From Excoecaria cochinchinensis (Eukaryota > Streptophyta > Magnoliopsida > Malpighiales > Euphorbiaceae), in contig CANTUQ010000004.1 of assembly GCA_947683425.1 (NCBI GenBank), positions 8,470,001 to 8,534,000 on the forward strand: a stretch of 64,000 nucleotides of DNA. Direction: 5' to 3'. Numbering within the stretch: position 1 is the stretch's first letter; every line of letters begins with the position of its first letter. This document shows positions 23,770-34,145 of this stretch, one piece after another. The position numbers and the translations under genes were made by a program. Under the pieces are notes generated by a model that saw nothing but the letters and a program-made list of their open reading frames with translations, was not told the DNA's origin and searched no databases.

Positions 23770-24041
23770 TGTATTATAAGGATATGATATGTGTTCCTAA
23801 TGTTGATGAGTTGAAAAAGAATATCTTAAAAGAAGCCCATAACATTCCATATGCTATGCATCTAGGAAGTACTAAAATGTATCAAGACTTGAAAACACAT
23901 TACTGGTGGCCCGATATGAACAGAGACATTTTAGAATATGTTATCAGGTGTTTTACCCGTCAACAAGTAAAAGCCAAACTTCAAGTCCCATTGGGTTTTG
24001 TTCAACAAATATCAGTACAAGAATGGAAGTGGGATTGGATC
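23770..24041 (+). pseudogene. Integrase zinc domain of chromovirus W, piece 2
   Basis: The frame reads YYKDMICVPNVDELKK, KEAHNIPYAMHLGSTKMYQD, HYWWPDMNRDILEYVI and QVPLGFVQQISVQEWKWDWI. It is the HHCC region of the integrase; the first Cys of the C-x2-C pair (CLxC in E and F) reads CFTR, so the second Cys is lost. The frame is cut after WDWI by element Y and continues at 51743 with TMDFAVSLPQTW. This reconnects exactly with the order seen in F. Confidence 0.8.
24037..24041. other. Target site duplication of element Y (left, GGATC)
   Basis: GGATC before the LTR end at 24042. The right copy reads GGAAC (51738-51742), one mismatch. Confidence 0.6.
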
Positions 24042-24337
24042 TATAACACCCCGATACCCCTTAGAGGATATAAGAGCACTACATAGAAACTATTCAAACT
24101 ATTATCTTATAAGATTATCTTAGCCATATCACATTAATCAAATTAATAAGCCGCACTATTATTATTTCTTTTTATGCCTTTATTATTAACATTGCTTGGT
24201 TACTTAAACGATGAATATACTTTCCATAACAAGTCATACATATACATATACAAACTCTAAAATATATACATTATACTTATATTGCACAACTACAATATCC
24301 TTTATGCATTCACTGTACTGTTCATTACAAAAAAAAT

Positions 24338-24362
24338 TTATATATATATATATATATATATG
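24338..24362. repeat. (TA)n microsatellite in 3' LTR of Y
   Basis: About 12 TA units. The equivalent tract in the 5' LTR (49528-49579) has about 26 units, so it has changed length since insertion. Confidence 0.9.
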
Positions 24363-24447
24363 TATCAAAAACAAAAAGACTTCAAGCTTCAATCCTAGTG
24401 GCCTGCAGATGACGACTCAACGCCGGTACGTCCAAAAACTCAAGAAC

Positions 24448-24489
24448 TTACACGGGAAAACACCCATGCTGAGCAAGGCTCAGTGGGGA
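24448..24489 (-). promoter_or_regulatory. Double stem-loop module (3' LTR of Y)
   Basis: On the minus strand: CCCCACTGAGCCTTGCTCAG, then CATGGGTGTTTTCCCGTG, then TAAG. The first arms are CTGAGC/GCTCAG, where F and X have CTAAGC/GCTTAG. The second arms are CATGGG/CCCGTG. Confidence 0.5.
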
Positions 24490-25189
24490 GAAAACAATGC
24501 AATAGAAATTTTACGTAGTCACAATAATCATAAAATCAGAAGCAAATATCTATGTCATATAATAACATTGATTATAAATTATATACTCATACACTAGCAT
24601 TTCCAAGGATCACCAAGTCATTTTTGCAATGGTCAATAATCACTTGTCACAATTATACAATATTTCACTTCAATCGGCTAAATTTTTATCAATAATGGAT
24701 AACATGAACAATCACTAGATACCGATGAGCTGTTTCGAACACTGGGAGATATAAGTCTCGAATCACTAGGATGCCAAGTGGTATCGAACACCAAGCACCT
24801 CTCAGTGCGAACACTAACCTTTATAGGCATGCCTATCTGTCCACTATTATGTGAAATTCAAGCTCTCTCTTAAACTTTTATCACTTAATAATATCATAGC
24901 ACCAACAATGGCATATGCTTGATGAACATGCAATAATTAACTATAACAAGTCAAGGTTGTTAATGAGTAAAAAGTCAACATACTTGTAGTTTCACTTAGA
25001 AAATACGAGATAATATTCATTCATACTCCATTAATTTGTTATTAATTTTAACCCTATTCACTTATGTTTCTAACTGGTAACCATTCATATATTCATTACA
25101 TAACTCAAAACATGTGTTGGACAAGTGTCGGGAACTTCTGGTGAAGTTCAGGTTCGATTCGGGAAGGAAAAAGTACAATTTAGGCTGAA

Positions 25190-25310
25190 AATTGAGGTCA
25201 CACGGCGGTCAGACATTCCTGCTCACCATGTGGGGTGATGAAAATGGGGTTTTATATGGTAGAATACTTTTACACAGCGGCGAGGAATTCCTTACCGCCG
25301 TGTAAACCCA
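25190..25310. repeat. Palindromes in 3' LTR of Y
   Basis: The key unit at 25270-25307 has arms TTTACACAGCGGC and ACCGCCGTGTAAA around a GGAATTCC centre. A second unit, CACACGGCGG...CACCATGTGGGGTG, lies just before it. The same palindrome appears in LTR X. Confidence 0.65.
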
Positions 25311-25553
25311 TTCTGCCTCACAAAGCACAGGGTAGATTTTAGACAGACTTTAGGTCAAAAATTATACTGGAATTTTCACCTAGCTAAAGACATTTCTAGG
25401 CAAAACTTTCTTCTAGACACTTGTTCCCATATTTCTTAGCTTTATATGGGAACCAACAACAGATTAGTTGGACATCTACAAAAATAGATATTGACAAAAC
25501 ACTATAGATTGCTCTAGTTGACGGGGCAACCACCAACACTGCACTATAACCTA

Positions 25554-25558
25554 GAAAT
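25554..25558. other. Target site duplication of element X (left, GAAAT)
   Basis: GAAAT before TGTAATAAC. The right copy at 46906-46910 reads AAAAT, one mismatch. Confidence 0.6.
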
Positions 25559-26293
25559 TGTAATAACAAGATTTGGCCTTGGAAGAATTGCAAAATTTTA
25601 TTCAGAAATTCAAGGATTTGTATGTATAAAAGAGTGAGTTTGCATGAAAGCACAGCTGTGCTTTTGGGTAGAACACAGCTGTGTTTTTGTGGGTGTGGTT
25701 GATGGGGCTCTTGACACATGGCATCGTAGGAGATTGACACTTGTTTTGTTTAAATACATGTATTTATCACAGAGATACATATGAATTAAAAGAATTAAGT
25801 GGCTAAAGAGATATACATGTATTTAATTTTGGAAAGTGGGAATTTAATTTTTGGATGAGCATTGCCCAGCTACTCCATTTTCTTCCTTTTGTCCCACGTT
25901 ACTCTTGCTTTTGGCTTTCATTCTTCTTGTTTTTCCATTGGTTTCAGCCGTGCTCCATTCCTTTCCCATTTCCTTTACTTTTCTTTCTTCTCTTTTGGTT
26001 TACCTTAAGTTGGTTCTCTTGGATTGGTTTGAAGAATAACAAAAGGTTGAATGGGTTCTTGAGAGGTAAGTTTAGTTAGTCTTTTGAGCTGACCTCCTTT
26101 TTCTTCCCATATTCCTATTTTTGATTTAAAGTAGAAAGAATATTAACTTAAGTGATTTGTATGGTTTTGGTTTAAGATGTGATCAGGAAATTGGATAAGG
26201 GCAAAGAGAAGGTCGGAATCGAGTAGAGAGCACAAGATCAAGCTTCCTAGAGGTTGGGATCATGTGCAAATTTTATGTTATTCATTTTGATTG
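25559..26293 (+). repeat. 5' LTR of element X, part 1
   Basis: Matches 44335-45074 of the 3' LTR. The start here is TGTAATAACAAGATTTGGCC, against TGTAACAACCCGATTTGGCC in the 3' LTR. A palindrome pair (AAGCACAGCTGTGCTTT and AACACAGCTGTGTTT) lies at 25648-25690. The small frames at 25851-26079 are not genes: the same stretch is repeated in the other LTR without a conserved frame. Confidence 0.85.
26011..26293 (+). repeat. 283-bp direct duplication flanking Athila-like copy 2 (left)
   Basis: This piece of LTR X, from TGGTTCTCTTGG to GATTG, is repeated at 31688-31971 on the other side of the inserted element, with scattered differences. It is far too long for a target duplication. Confidence 0.8.
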
Positions 26294-27782
26294 TGATAGG
26301 AGCTTAATTGAGGTATAATTTAGTGTATGTTTTGTATGAGTTTATGAAATTAATTATGCAACTGTATGTGTATTTAATGTCATATGTGTTAGTTTATGTG
26401 TATATGTGTTAGTTTATGTGTATATGTGCTAGTTTGTGTGTTTCTGTGTTTACAGGTTTATTTATGTGTAAAAGTGTGAATAGAAGCATAAATGGCGAAG
26501 AAAAGGCATTACTGGAGAAGTGGAGCACGAGTCGAATAGAACAGAGAAGAAAGCAGGAGGAGCACGAGTCGGATGTTGGATCATGACTCGTGCAGTATGG
26601 CCAAAGAGAAAGGGAAAGAAGAAGAGAAGGAAGAAAGCAGATGAATCATGCATAAAGAGCACGACTAGGATGAGGGAGCACGACTCGTGTTGGGAGAGCA
26701 TGAGTCGTGCTGATGCTGAGACAAACCGAAGGGAAAGAGAGATAAAGAGAGGAAAAAAGAAAGAGGAAAAATGCTAGCATTTACATAGTCGCGAGCGCAA
26801 TAGAACTATCCATTGGGGCAGTTTACTCCAAAAGTCATTTGAAAAGTCACCTCTTTCCACCAAACTTTGCAACCATCTCCAAGGGACATCTCTAAGGGGC
26901 ACCAACTTCAAAATAACATTCATAAATATGTAGTTTAACTGTAATGTAAAATATATAGAATTTTATTAAGTAGTTTTTTCTGTAGTTTTGAGGAACAGTT
27001 TTCTTTTTCCTTAGTAAAATTTCTTAGTTAGTTTTTATGTTTTGAAGAAGAAGATCAAGGAGAAGAAAATCTATTACAAGATTTTGGGAAAAGGGTTGAG
27101 AGATTTCTTTCTTATTCTCTTATCTTTTATTTCTTCTCTGTAAATTAAATGAACATTACTTCAATGAATTTGAATGTTATTATTATCCTCTTCTTCCATC
27201 TATTTTAAGAGTCTTTGAATGCAGAATTTCTATTAGTACAATTGCATGATCTTTATAAGTTAAGGTAGAGTCGAGAGATCATTTTAACTTAAATCTAATA
27301 GAAGTTCATTATTAAAACATAGCAAGAGAGATCAGTATGTTGAGATAGTTGCTATAGGTTGGTGATTATTCTTAAAATATGTAATTAAAATCAACTAGTT
27401 CATTAATGAGAATTAAGAATTAGTGTTTTAAATGCATGCTTTAGGCACTCTAATTCATGTCGAGAGAATGAGTTAGAAATATATTCCAACTTGCCTTGCA
27501 TGAAAAGATGATTATTATTAATTGGATTGATGGATCAAGTTCATTATTTTAAGTTCTTCATTAATTATTTTATCTTCTTCGATTAACATAAAATAGGTTT
27601 AATTAGTTTATTTAATAGAGTAGTTTAGATTTAACCAACAAATTATTGATTATTGTAAACAAGATTAAAATCAAGTAGTAATAGTGAGTAAAAATTACAT
27701 TCCTCGTGGGATCGATATCTTTTGTACTATTTCGGTACACCATATGCTTGCGACAAATTAGCACTTATAAAATATGCTAACA
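26294..27782 (+). repeat. 5' LTR of Athila-like copy 2 (1489 bp)
   Basis: Starts TGATAGGAGCTTAATTGAGG and ends AAATATGCTAACA, like copy 1. It carries its own palindrome island at 26521-26722. Confidence 0.85.
26521..26722. repeat. Palindrome island in LTR of Athila-like copy 2
   Basis: GAGCACGAGTCGGAT, CATGACTCGTGC, GAGCACGACT, GCACGACTCGTGTTGG and GAGCATGAGTCGTGC units. They are at the same place as in copy 1 but differ in number and spacing. A partial TCGCGAGCGC unit follows at 26788. Confidence 0.7.
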
Positions 27783-27788
27783 AGTTTT

Positions 27789-27806
27789 TGGCGCCATTGC
27801 CGGGGA
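27789..27806 (+). other. Primer binding site, tRNA-Asp type (copy 2)
   Basis: TGGCGCCATTGCCGGGGA, one mismatch to the canonical Athila site, six bases after the LTR end. Confidence 0.85.
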
Positions 27807-27938
27807 ATTTTTGATTTTTGCCATTATGAATCTTGATTTATGATTTTGGATTACAATTTTTACTTTGTTTTGTAGTTTGTTTGTATGCTTAGTTTGACTT
27901 TGTGTATTGATTTTGGTTTTTAAAGGATTTGAGAGTTC

Positions 27939-29305
27939 ATGCCTAGTACAAGAAGTTCACAAGAAGAGCTTGAACCATTGAATCCTGAAATTGAAAGATT
28001 TTTATCAAGTAACCGGAAATCCAATAGAAAAAAGAACAAGAATAAGAGACCAATTATCATGGTTGAAGAGAATCCATCTAGACTAATGGACTTTGCCACC
28101 CCAGCATTGAGTGGTGCTCAACAAGGAGTGGTAAGACCTATGGTAAATGCTAACCAATTTGAGATTAAACCTTCACTTTTACAAATGATTCAAAATAGTA
28201 TTCAGTTTTACGGTTTGACAAATGAGGATCCCAATGCTCATTTGGCCAATTTCCTTTAAATTTGTGATACTTTTAAAATCAATGGTGTTTCGGTAGATGC
28301 AATTAAGCTTAGGATTTTTCCATTCATTTTGAAGGAAAAAGCTAAGGCTTGGTTGAATTCATTAACAAGGGGATCTATAACCACATGGGACCAATTGGCC
28401 CAAGCATTTTTATTAAAGTATTTTCCCTTAGCAAAAACAGCCAAGATTATAAAAGATATCACAACCTTTGTACAACATGAGAATGAATCTTTGTATGAAG
28501 CATGGGAAAGGTTTAAAGAGTTGCAAAGGATGTTCCCACATCATAATCTTCCAAAGGAGCTTTTGATGCAAACTTTTTACAATGGAGTTAACCCTAATAC
28601 AAGGGGCACTATAGATGCTGCAGCTGGTGGTTCTTTGATGAGAAAAACAACTAAAGCAACATTTCAGCTATTGGAAGAGATGGCAATGAATAATTGCATG
28701 TGGCCAACCGATAGAGTAAAGGAATCTAATTTTAATCTTAGGGGAATGCATTCAGTTGATTCCATGGTAGCTTTGCGAGCCCAAATTGAGGCATTGACTC
28801 AAAAAGTTAACTACCTAAGTATGGGAGGTAATTCATCACTTGCATGTAATATTTGTGGTCAACAAGGGCATATTAGTGGAAATTGCAATTTAGGAATTGT
28901 TAGTAAGGAAGAACAAGTTAATTTTATCCAAGGCCAAGGGCGTGGGAATCCTTACTCTAATACTTATAATCCTAGTTGGAGAAACCATCCAAATTTGTCA
29001 TGGGGCAATAATAATAATAATAATCAAAATAGGGGAGTAGGATACCAACAACCACAAGATAGGTTTGGTGCTTTTGAAGGGAATATTGATAAGTTTATTG
29101 AGGAAATTAATTTTAAGATGAATTCTCAAGATGAAAGTCAAAAGAAACTTGAGGCAAAATTGACCAAATCACTAAAAATCATGCTTCATCTATTCATAAT
29201 CTTGAGGTTCAATTGGGCCAATTAGCAAGTTCTTTACCATCTAGAAGTCTAGGATGTCTTCCAAGTAATACTGAGGAAAATCCTAGAGAGCACATGAAGC
29301 CATAA
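27939..29305 (+). pseudogene. gag of Athila-like copy 2
   Basis: The ATG at 27939 gives MPSTRSSQEELEPLNPEIER. The domain order is the same as copy 1: MDFATPALSGAQQGVVRP, DPNAHLANFL, then stop TAA at 28257-28259 where copy 1 has Glu, KAKAWLNSLTRGSITTWDQL, LYEAWERFKELQRMFPHHNL, QTFYNGVNP and zinc knuckle CNICGQQGHISGNC. A one-base deletion at about 29160 shifts the frame. The homologous tail reads through NPREHMKP and ends at 29305, at the same gag/protease boundary as copy 1. Gag would assemble particles, so this family could supply its own capsid but not enzymes. Confidence 0.85.
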
Positions 29306-30370
29306 TTGGTCTAGTTTCTTATTTAGGTTACTTAACTAGATTTTCTTTCTCAATGTATTTTATGTTGTTTTAGTTTAGTCTATGCAAATTTATTAATTAC
29401 TTTTGTATTTTGGGTTTTCATGCTCTTAACATATTTGTTTTTTTTTATTTTACAGGTAAATTAGTAAGACTAGGAGTTTTTCAATTTAGATTATTATTAT
29501 TAGTTAAAAAAAAATTTATGTGATGACGTCTCTGTCGCGAGCGCGGTATTCTCGCGATCGCGATAGAGAGCAACTGCAGTTGTACGCAGGGAGATCATTC
29601 GAGTCATTCTTGTATAGCATGAGTCGAATGCCTGAGCATGAGTCATAATCTAGTGTTCGACTCGTGTTCTGGAAAGGCGAGGAAGCCTCTGTCGCGAGCG
29701 CAGCATCCTCACGATCGCGACAGAGGGCGATGTTCGGAAATGCCCCAGCTTCATCCGACTCATGCTGGAGAGCAAAAGTCCCACAGGTAAAAAGCATCAG
29801 CACTAGTCGTGCTGTGTTGACCGACTCATGTTGGGTGCCCATTATTCCATCTAGTTGCATTTCGGGTCTGTAAACATCGTTGTAAGTTTTCTTTTCTTCA
29901 AATGTTTTATTTTCTTTTATTTTTCTTTTAATCTTGTCTTACTGTCTTATTACCATATTTCTTAAGTTAAAATTAACTTAAGTAGACTAACCCTAACCCT
30001 AAAACACACTAATTAGAAATCCAAACGGGGGTAGTCTATTCAAAACCCTAATTTTCTTTTAACCCATTGCAAGCTTTTGTTTTCCAGCCCTCTTTCCTTT
30101 TAGTTTTTCCTTCTCGTGTTCGACTTCACGAGTCCCACACTCCTCGGCCATTTATTTTCTCTCTTCCTCTTCCCTTCGCAAGATCTCATTCACGTGATTC
30201 ACACTCTGTTTTCTTTTTGTTATTCATTCTCGTCATCATTAGCATTCTAGTTCTACTCCATCTCATCCATTTTCTAAGGGTTTTCATTGTTTTATTTCTT
30301 CTTCATTCTTCTGTCTTCTATTCCGTTTTCACTCCTGTTTCTTTTTCAATCTCGGCCTTTAAAACACACC
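29306..30370 (+). other. Non-coding spacer between gag and third ORF (copy 2)
   Basis: Same layout as copy 1: AT-rich start, palindrome island (29527-29850), pyrimidine-rich stretch and T-rich leader. The frames at 29516-29873 lie in the island, and 30067-30465 is pyrimidine-rich low complexity. Neither looks coding. Confidence 0.6.
29527..29850. repeat. Palindrome island in spacer of Athila-like copy 2
   Basis: Long palindromes at 29530-29570 and 29687-29726 have arms CTGTCGCGAGCGCG and CGCGATCGCGA(T/C)AGAG. GAGTCATTCTTG, GCATGAGTCGAATG and GACTCATGCTGG variants lie between them. The arrangement parallels copy 1. Confidence 0.75.
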
Positions 30371-31512
30371 AAGGTCAAGTCAAAGAATCCTTCCTCTTCA
30401 TTAAGATTAAGCTAAGATCAGATGGAGGAAGCATAAGGAGATTTATCTTTCGTCATTGGAGCTAGCTTCCCCATCCATTCAGCTGATGAAGGTAACAAAT
30501 TTCTTACTCTCAAGGACAGAGCTGTACTTCATTGTAAGCTTTTCCCTTCAACTCTTCTTGAACAAGCTGGTATGTTGAATATTGTGCATAAAATGCTTTC
30601 TAACTGTGGATTATTGAGGTTTGTGAATTTTCATGACAATTTTTATCCTGATATTGTGCTTGAATTTTATACTACATTGCAACCTAATGCACATAATGAT
30701 AGGCTCTTAGATTTTCGCTTAGATGGTAGGCAACACACACTCACATATTTCATGATGCATAGAATTTTTGGTTTTTCCCAAAATGGATTAACTGAACCAG
30801 CTAGGTCCTTTAAGCCAAATGAGTTTTGGACTTTTCTCACTAATTTGCAGACACCATTTAAGACTAGAGATGCTAAATCTATGTTCATCAAAGACTTAAA
30901 ATTTTGGATTTTACATAAGATTTTAGCTTCTTATGTTTTTAATAGGTATGAATATAATAGGATATCTTTGCATGAATTGTTCCTAATGTGGTGTGTGCAC
31001 AAGGGCAAATCTATATGTTGGTCATATTGGCTATTTAATCAATTATTGCAATGTACCGGAAAAAAAGATTCACCTCTCACTCATGGACACATAATTGGTG
31101 TTATTGCAAGACATTTGGATGTTAATCCTCGCTGTTTCACTAGGATGCATTCTTGCATATTCTTTACTAAACATTTATTTGTGCGTGGAGAGGTTTGTAG
31201 TTCTAATTTTCAGGAAATCCCACCAGTTCAAGGTCCTGTTGGAGGGAACTTGCAGGCCCCTCTGCCCAACAAGGAGTAGAGAGTGATGAGGAGCCAAGTG
31301 GAGATGCATCTATGCATGAGGTGGCTGTAGCACCTGATGTTGGATCTTCTAGCCACAATGTGGCAGCCATGTTTAAACAGATTCTTCAAAATCAGTCCAA
31401 TATGCAAGATCAACTTTCATCTATAGCAAGACACCAAAGGCGATTGGAGTTTAGGATGGATAATTTCATCACTCAATCTGGTTTTGTGGTTCCATCACCT
31501 CCACCTTCACCA
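30371..31512 (+). pseudogene. Third ORF (env-position, ATHILA ORF-1-like) of copy 2
   Basis: Homologous to 22693-23425 but longer. The start codon is lost (AAG at 30371). Stops follow at about residues 15 and 22, then an open stretch to 31279 with FPSTLLEQAGML, MLSNCGLLRFVN, LDFRLDGRQHTLTYFMMHRI, FKPNEFWTFLTNLQ, DAKSMFIKDLKFWILHKILA, HELFLMWCVHKGKSICW and THGHIIGVIARHLDV. A frameshift near 31250 leads into a C-terminal tail: SDEEPSGDAS, then a likely coiled coil, MFKQILQNQSNMQDQLSSIA, and PSPPPSP. Retention of this ORF in both copies while pol is lost is notable. Function unknown. Confidence 0.6.
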
Positions 31513-31603
31513 TGAGCAGGGAGTTTTTCTTCTCCTTATTTTATTTCTTTCTTTTAATTGTTTATTTTGTTTCACATCTTCACATTGAGGACAATGTGTG
31601 TTC

Positions 31604-31620
31604 TAAGTGTGGGGGAGTGA
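31604..31620 (+). other. Polypurine tract of Athila-like copy 2
   Basis: AAGTGTGGGGGAGTGAG after the third ORF, preceded by TTGAGGACAATGTG, a combination typical of the 3' end of Athila-type elements. The 3' LTR that should follow is absent. Confidence 0.55.
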
Positions 31621-32504
31621 GTGTGTTTGTTTGTTTTTGCTTTATATGTTAATTGTATGTTTGTTTTTATGTTTTTATTATCACTTGTGGTTCTCTTGGA
31701 TTGGTTTGAAGAATAAGAGAAGAGTTGAATGGGTTCTTGAGAGGTAAGTCTAGTTAGTCTTTTGAGCTGACCTCCTTTTTCTTCCCATATTCCTGTTTTT
31801 GATTTAAAGTAGAAAGAAGATTAACTTAAGTTCTTTGTATGGTTTTTGTTTAAGCTATGATCAAGAAATTGGATAATGGCAAAGAGAAGGTTGGAATCGA
31901 GTAGAAAGCATAAGATCAAGCTTCCTAGAGGTTGGGATCGTCTGCGAATTTTAAGTTATGCATTTTGATTGCTTGCAGTGTTTTATGATATATGTTTGTA
32001 TATATATTTGTGATTATGTAGTGGATGATTTTGCATGATTTTTGGATGTGTTAGATGGATTCCATATAGCTATTGAGTGTAACGTGTGATTTTGGGGAAA
32101 TTCTGTTCAGTTTTCATCAGACCTCTGTGTATTATTTTTGTCATTAGTAGAGTTTTAGACCTCCAAATTGGATGATTCAAGTTCCATTAGAAAGATATGA
32201 CAAATACCCAAAATTGGCTCGGAAGAACCGGAAGCCAATTCTAGCTCTACCATCCTTGAAAAATTTAAAAACCAAAGTGTCTCTGTTTGGGTCGGGTTAT
32301 TGGAACAGTATAGGTTGTTTAGTTCATATCTGGAGTTATATATTTATAATTGACCTGAAATTTGTCAAATTTTAAATTTAATATCCTAAGAAACAATTGT
32401 TATGAAGAAAGTTTTGCCTAAAAATGTCTCTAACTATGTGTAATATGCGTGACACGTTTAGACCTGAAGCCAGTCTAGAGCCTGCCTCACATTGTGAGGC
32501 AGAA

Positions 32505-32610
32505 TAGGTTTACACGGCGGTATGAAATTCCTTACTGCCATGTAAAACGATTCTATCCCATTTTTGCCAATTTTTAGCATCCTATACGGTGGGAATGAAT
32601 GGCTTACCAT
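32505..32610. repeat. Palindromes in 5' LTR of X
   Basis: The unit at 32513-32550 has arms TTTACACGGCGGTA and TACTGCCATGTAAAA. It is the same design as in LTR Y. The 3' LTR copy lies at 45600-45705. Confidence 0.6.
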
Positions 32611-33443
32611 AGTGGGACCTTAACCTTCCCCCGAAATGGTACTTTATACCTCCTAAATCGAACCCAAACTTTACCCGAAGTTATTATCACTTGTCCAACT
32701 TGTGTCTAACATTATTAAATTGGTATATGAATGTCTTTCTAATTAAATTACATGTAAATGATGGTATGATATAAGAGTTTAAGAATGGAAATAAATTTTA
32801 TATGCTTTTTAATTATTAAACATGATTTGCAATGCGATATTGATTATATATGTTTGAATAATGTTATAATATTTGAGAGATAAAATGTATATGATAGAGT
32901 GTATAGAGTTTATATGTTCAGCCTGAAGAGTCATAGTGGTGGATAGATAAGCATGGTTATAAAGGGTTGCAAATTGGATTTTTGCAAGCATTGTGTCAAA
33001 GGGAAAAAGACAAGAGTGTTACCGTGCAGCTGCTATCGACCACCCCGTTTCGGCGAAGCGGCCGACCTTCGAGATGGTCATACAGATACAAATATAGTAC
33101 ATGTTCTGAGACTTCGGTCTTCTGTATATATAGCACCCATATCCACAACTAAAGGATTTCAGGCTATTCTTATTTTATGTGTTGAAGTGTATAAGAGTTG
33201 ATGTATAAGTTTCGTTCTGTATATCTTCCTTTTGTTATGGTATATGAGATTATGTATATATGACCTGTATGTGAATACGAGTTTATATTCATGTGAAAAT
33301 AATCTATAAATAAATAAGCTTATATGCATGTGAACACAAGATTGTATAGACTATATGAATACTGATTCTGTATTGAGCATGTTTATAAATGATACATGTG
33401 ATATGTGTGCGACTTCGGTATAAGTCCTTTGCTTTATTTTCAT

Positions 33444-33490
33444 CCCCACTAAGCGTTATCGCTTACCACGGATGTTTGTTTCCATGTAGG
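33444..33490 (+). promoter_or_regulatory. Double stem-loop module (5' LTR of X)
   Basis: CCCCACTAAGCGTTATCGCTTA, split here as stem arms TAAGCG/CGCTTA, followed by CCACGGATG...CCATGTAGG. It is homologous to the modules in F, G, W and Y. Confidence 0.5.
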
Positions 33491-33692
33491 TTTTTAGGGT
33501 TGGATCAGTCTGACTGCATCTGTAGGTCATGGCCACGAGGAGTTTTTTAGTTTGATCCTTGTGTATAAGATAGAGTTTGCTTTTGATATTTTGAGTAACA
33601 TCATTATGTAATAGAATAGTATAATCATTGTATGTAAATGTTTATTGTAATATATGTACAAAAATGAATATGTAAAGTAAAATGACAATAGT

Positions 33693-33697
33693 TTTGT
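33693..33697. other. Target site duplication TTTGT (left, element F)
   Basis: TTTGT before TGTAACACCCC; repeated exactly at 43517-43521. Confidence 0.85.
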
Positions 33698-34098
33698 TGT
33701 AACACCCCCTACCCATACGTAAGCAACCCCATCCGATAAGGAGTGAGACGTCGTATGAGTAAAGGTGTCACCAAACAGATACAAAGCAAATCATACATTC
33801 ATTCATAACATACATACTAAAATACAGGATAATTAAAAACTTTAAAAGGAAAAGAAAGCAATAGTTGATCATACATTAATATAACAAAACCATTACAATA
33901 ATGTTCTGATCAACTAGCTGAAACAAAAGATGTTACATATCCAAAATATAAGTACAATAGCGAAAGCTGAAACAAAACTGATACAAGAGAGTTCTTTACA
34001 AAAAGAATCATCAAAGATTACAAACTGAGCCCTACACTAAACCTTCTGTGTTGGCTTGACGGCGGTGACTCTCTCACAAAGCAAAACTCCTTCCGCAC

Positions 34099-34145
34099 CT
34101 GCACGGGTAAAAACATCGTGCTAAGCGATAAACGCTTAGTTGGGA
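34099..34145 (-). promoter_or_regulatory. Double stem-loop module (3' LTR of F)
   Basis: On the minus strand: CCAACTAAGCGTTTATCGCT with arms TAAGCG/CGCTTA, then CACGATGTTTTTACCCGTG, then CAGG. Confidence 0.5.

Larger units (their letters stand above)
24042..25558 (-). repeat. 3' LTR of element Y, distal part
   Basis: Matches 49241 to about 50787 of the 5' LTR, including a TA repeat, the stem-loop module and the palindrome pair. It is cut at 25558 by the start of element X. No genes; the frame 25396-25740 minus is a by-product. Confidence 0.85.
26294..31687 (+). mobile_element. Athila-like non-autonomous element, copy 2 (3' LTR missing)
   Basis: 5' LTR, tRNA-Asp primer site, gag, palindrome spacer, third ORF and a polypurine-like tract, then an abrupt return to LTR X sequence at 31688. 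The layout is identical to copy 1, including the absence of pol from the gag end onward. The left end follows GATTG of the LTR X target. The right end lacks a 3' LTR and instead meets an earlier point of LTR X. Confidence 0.85.
31688..33697 (+). repeat. 5' LTR of element X, part 2
   Basis: Begins with the duplicated 284 bp (31688-31971), then continues colinearly with 45075-46738 of the 3' LTR. It includes a palindrome block (32505-32610) and the stem-loop module (33444-33490). It is cut at 33697 by element F after TTTGT. Confidence 0.85.

Noticed and set aside
25851..26079. Hydrophobic small frames suggesting a membrane peptide gene
   Set aside because: The stretch is part of LTR X; the copy in the 3' LTR at about 44640-44790 does not preserve the same frame.
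29988..30006. Telomere-like CCCTAACCCTAAAAC in the spacer of copy 2
   Set aside because: Only about two units, and copy 1 has a diverged version (TTAACCCTAAACC) at the same place; it is part of the element.
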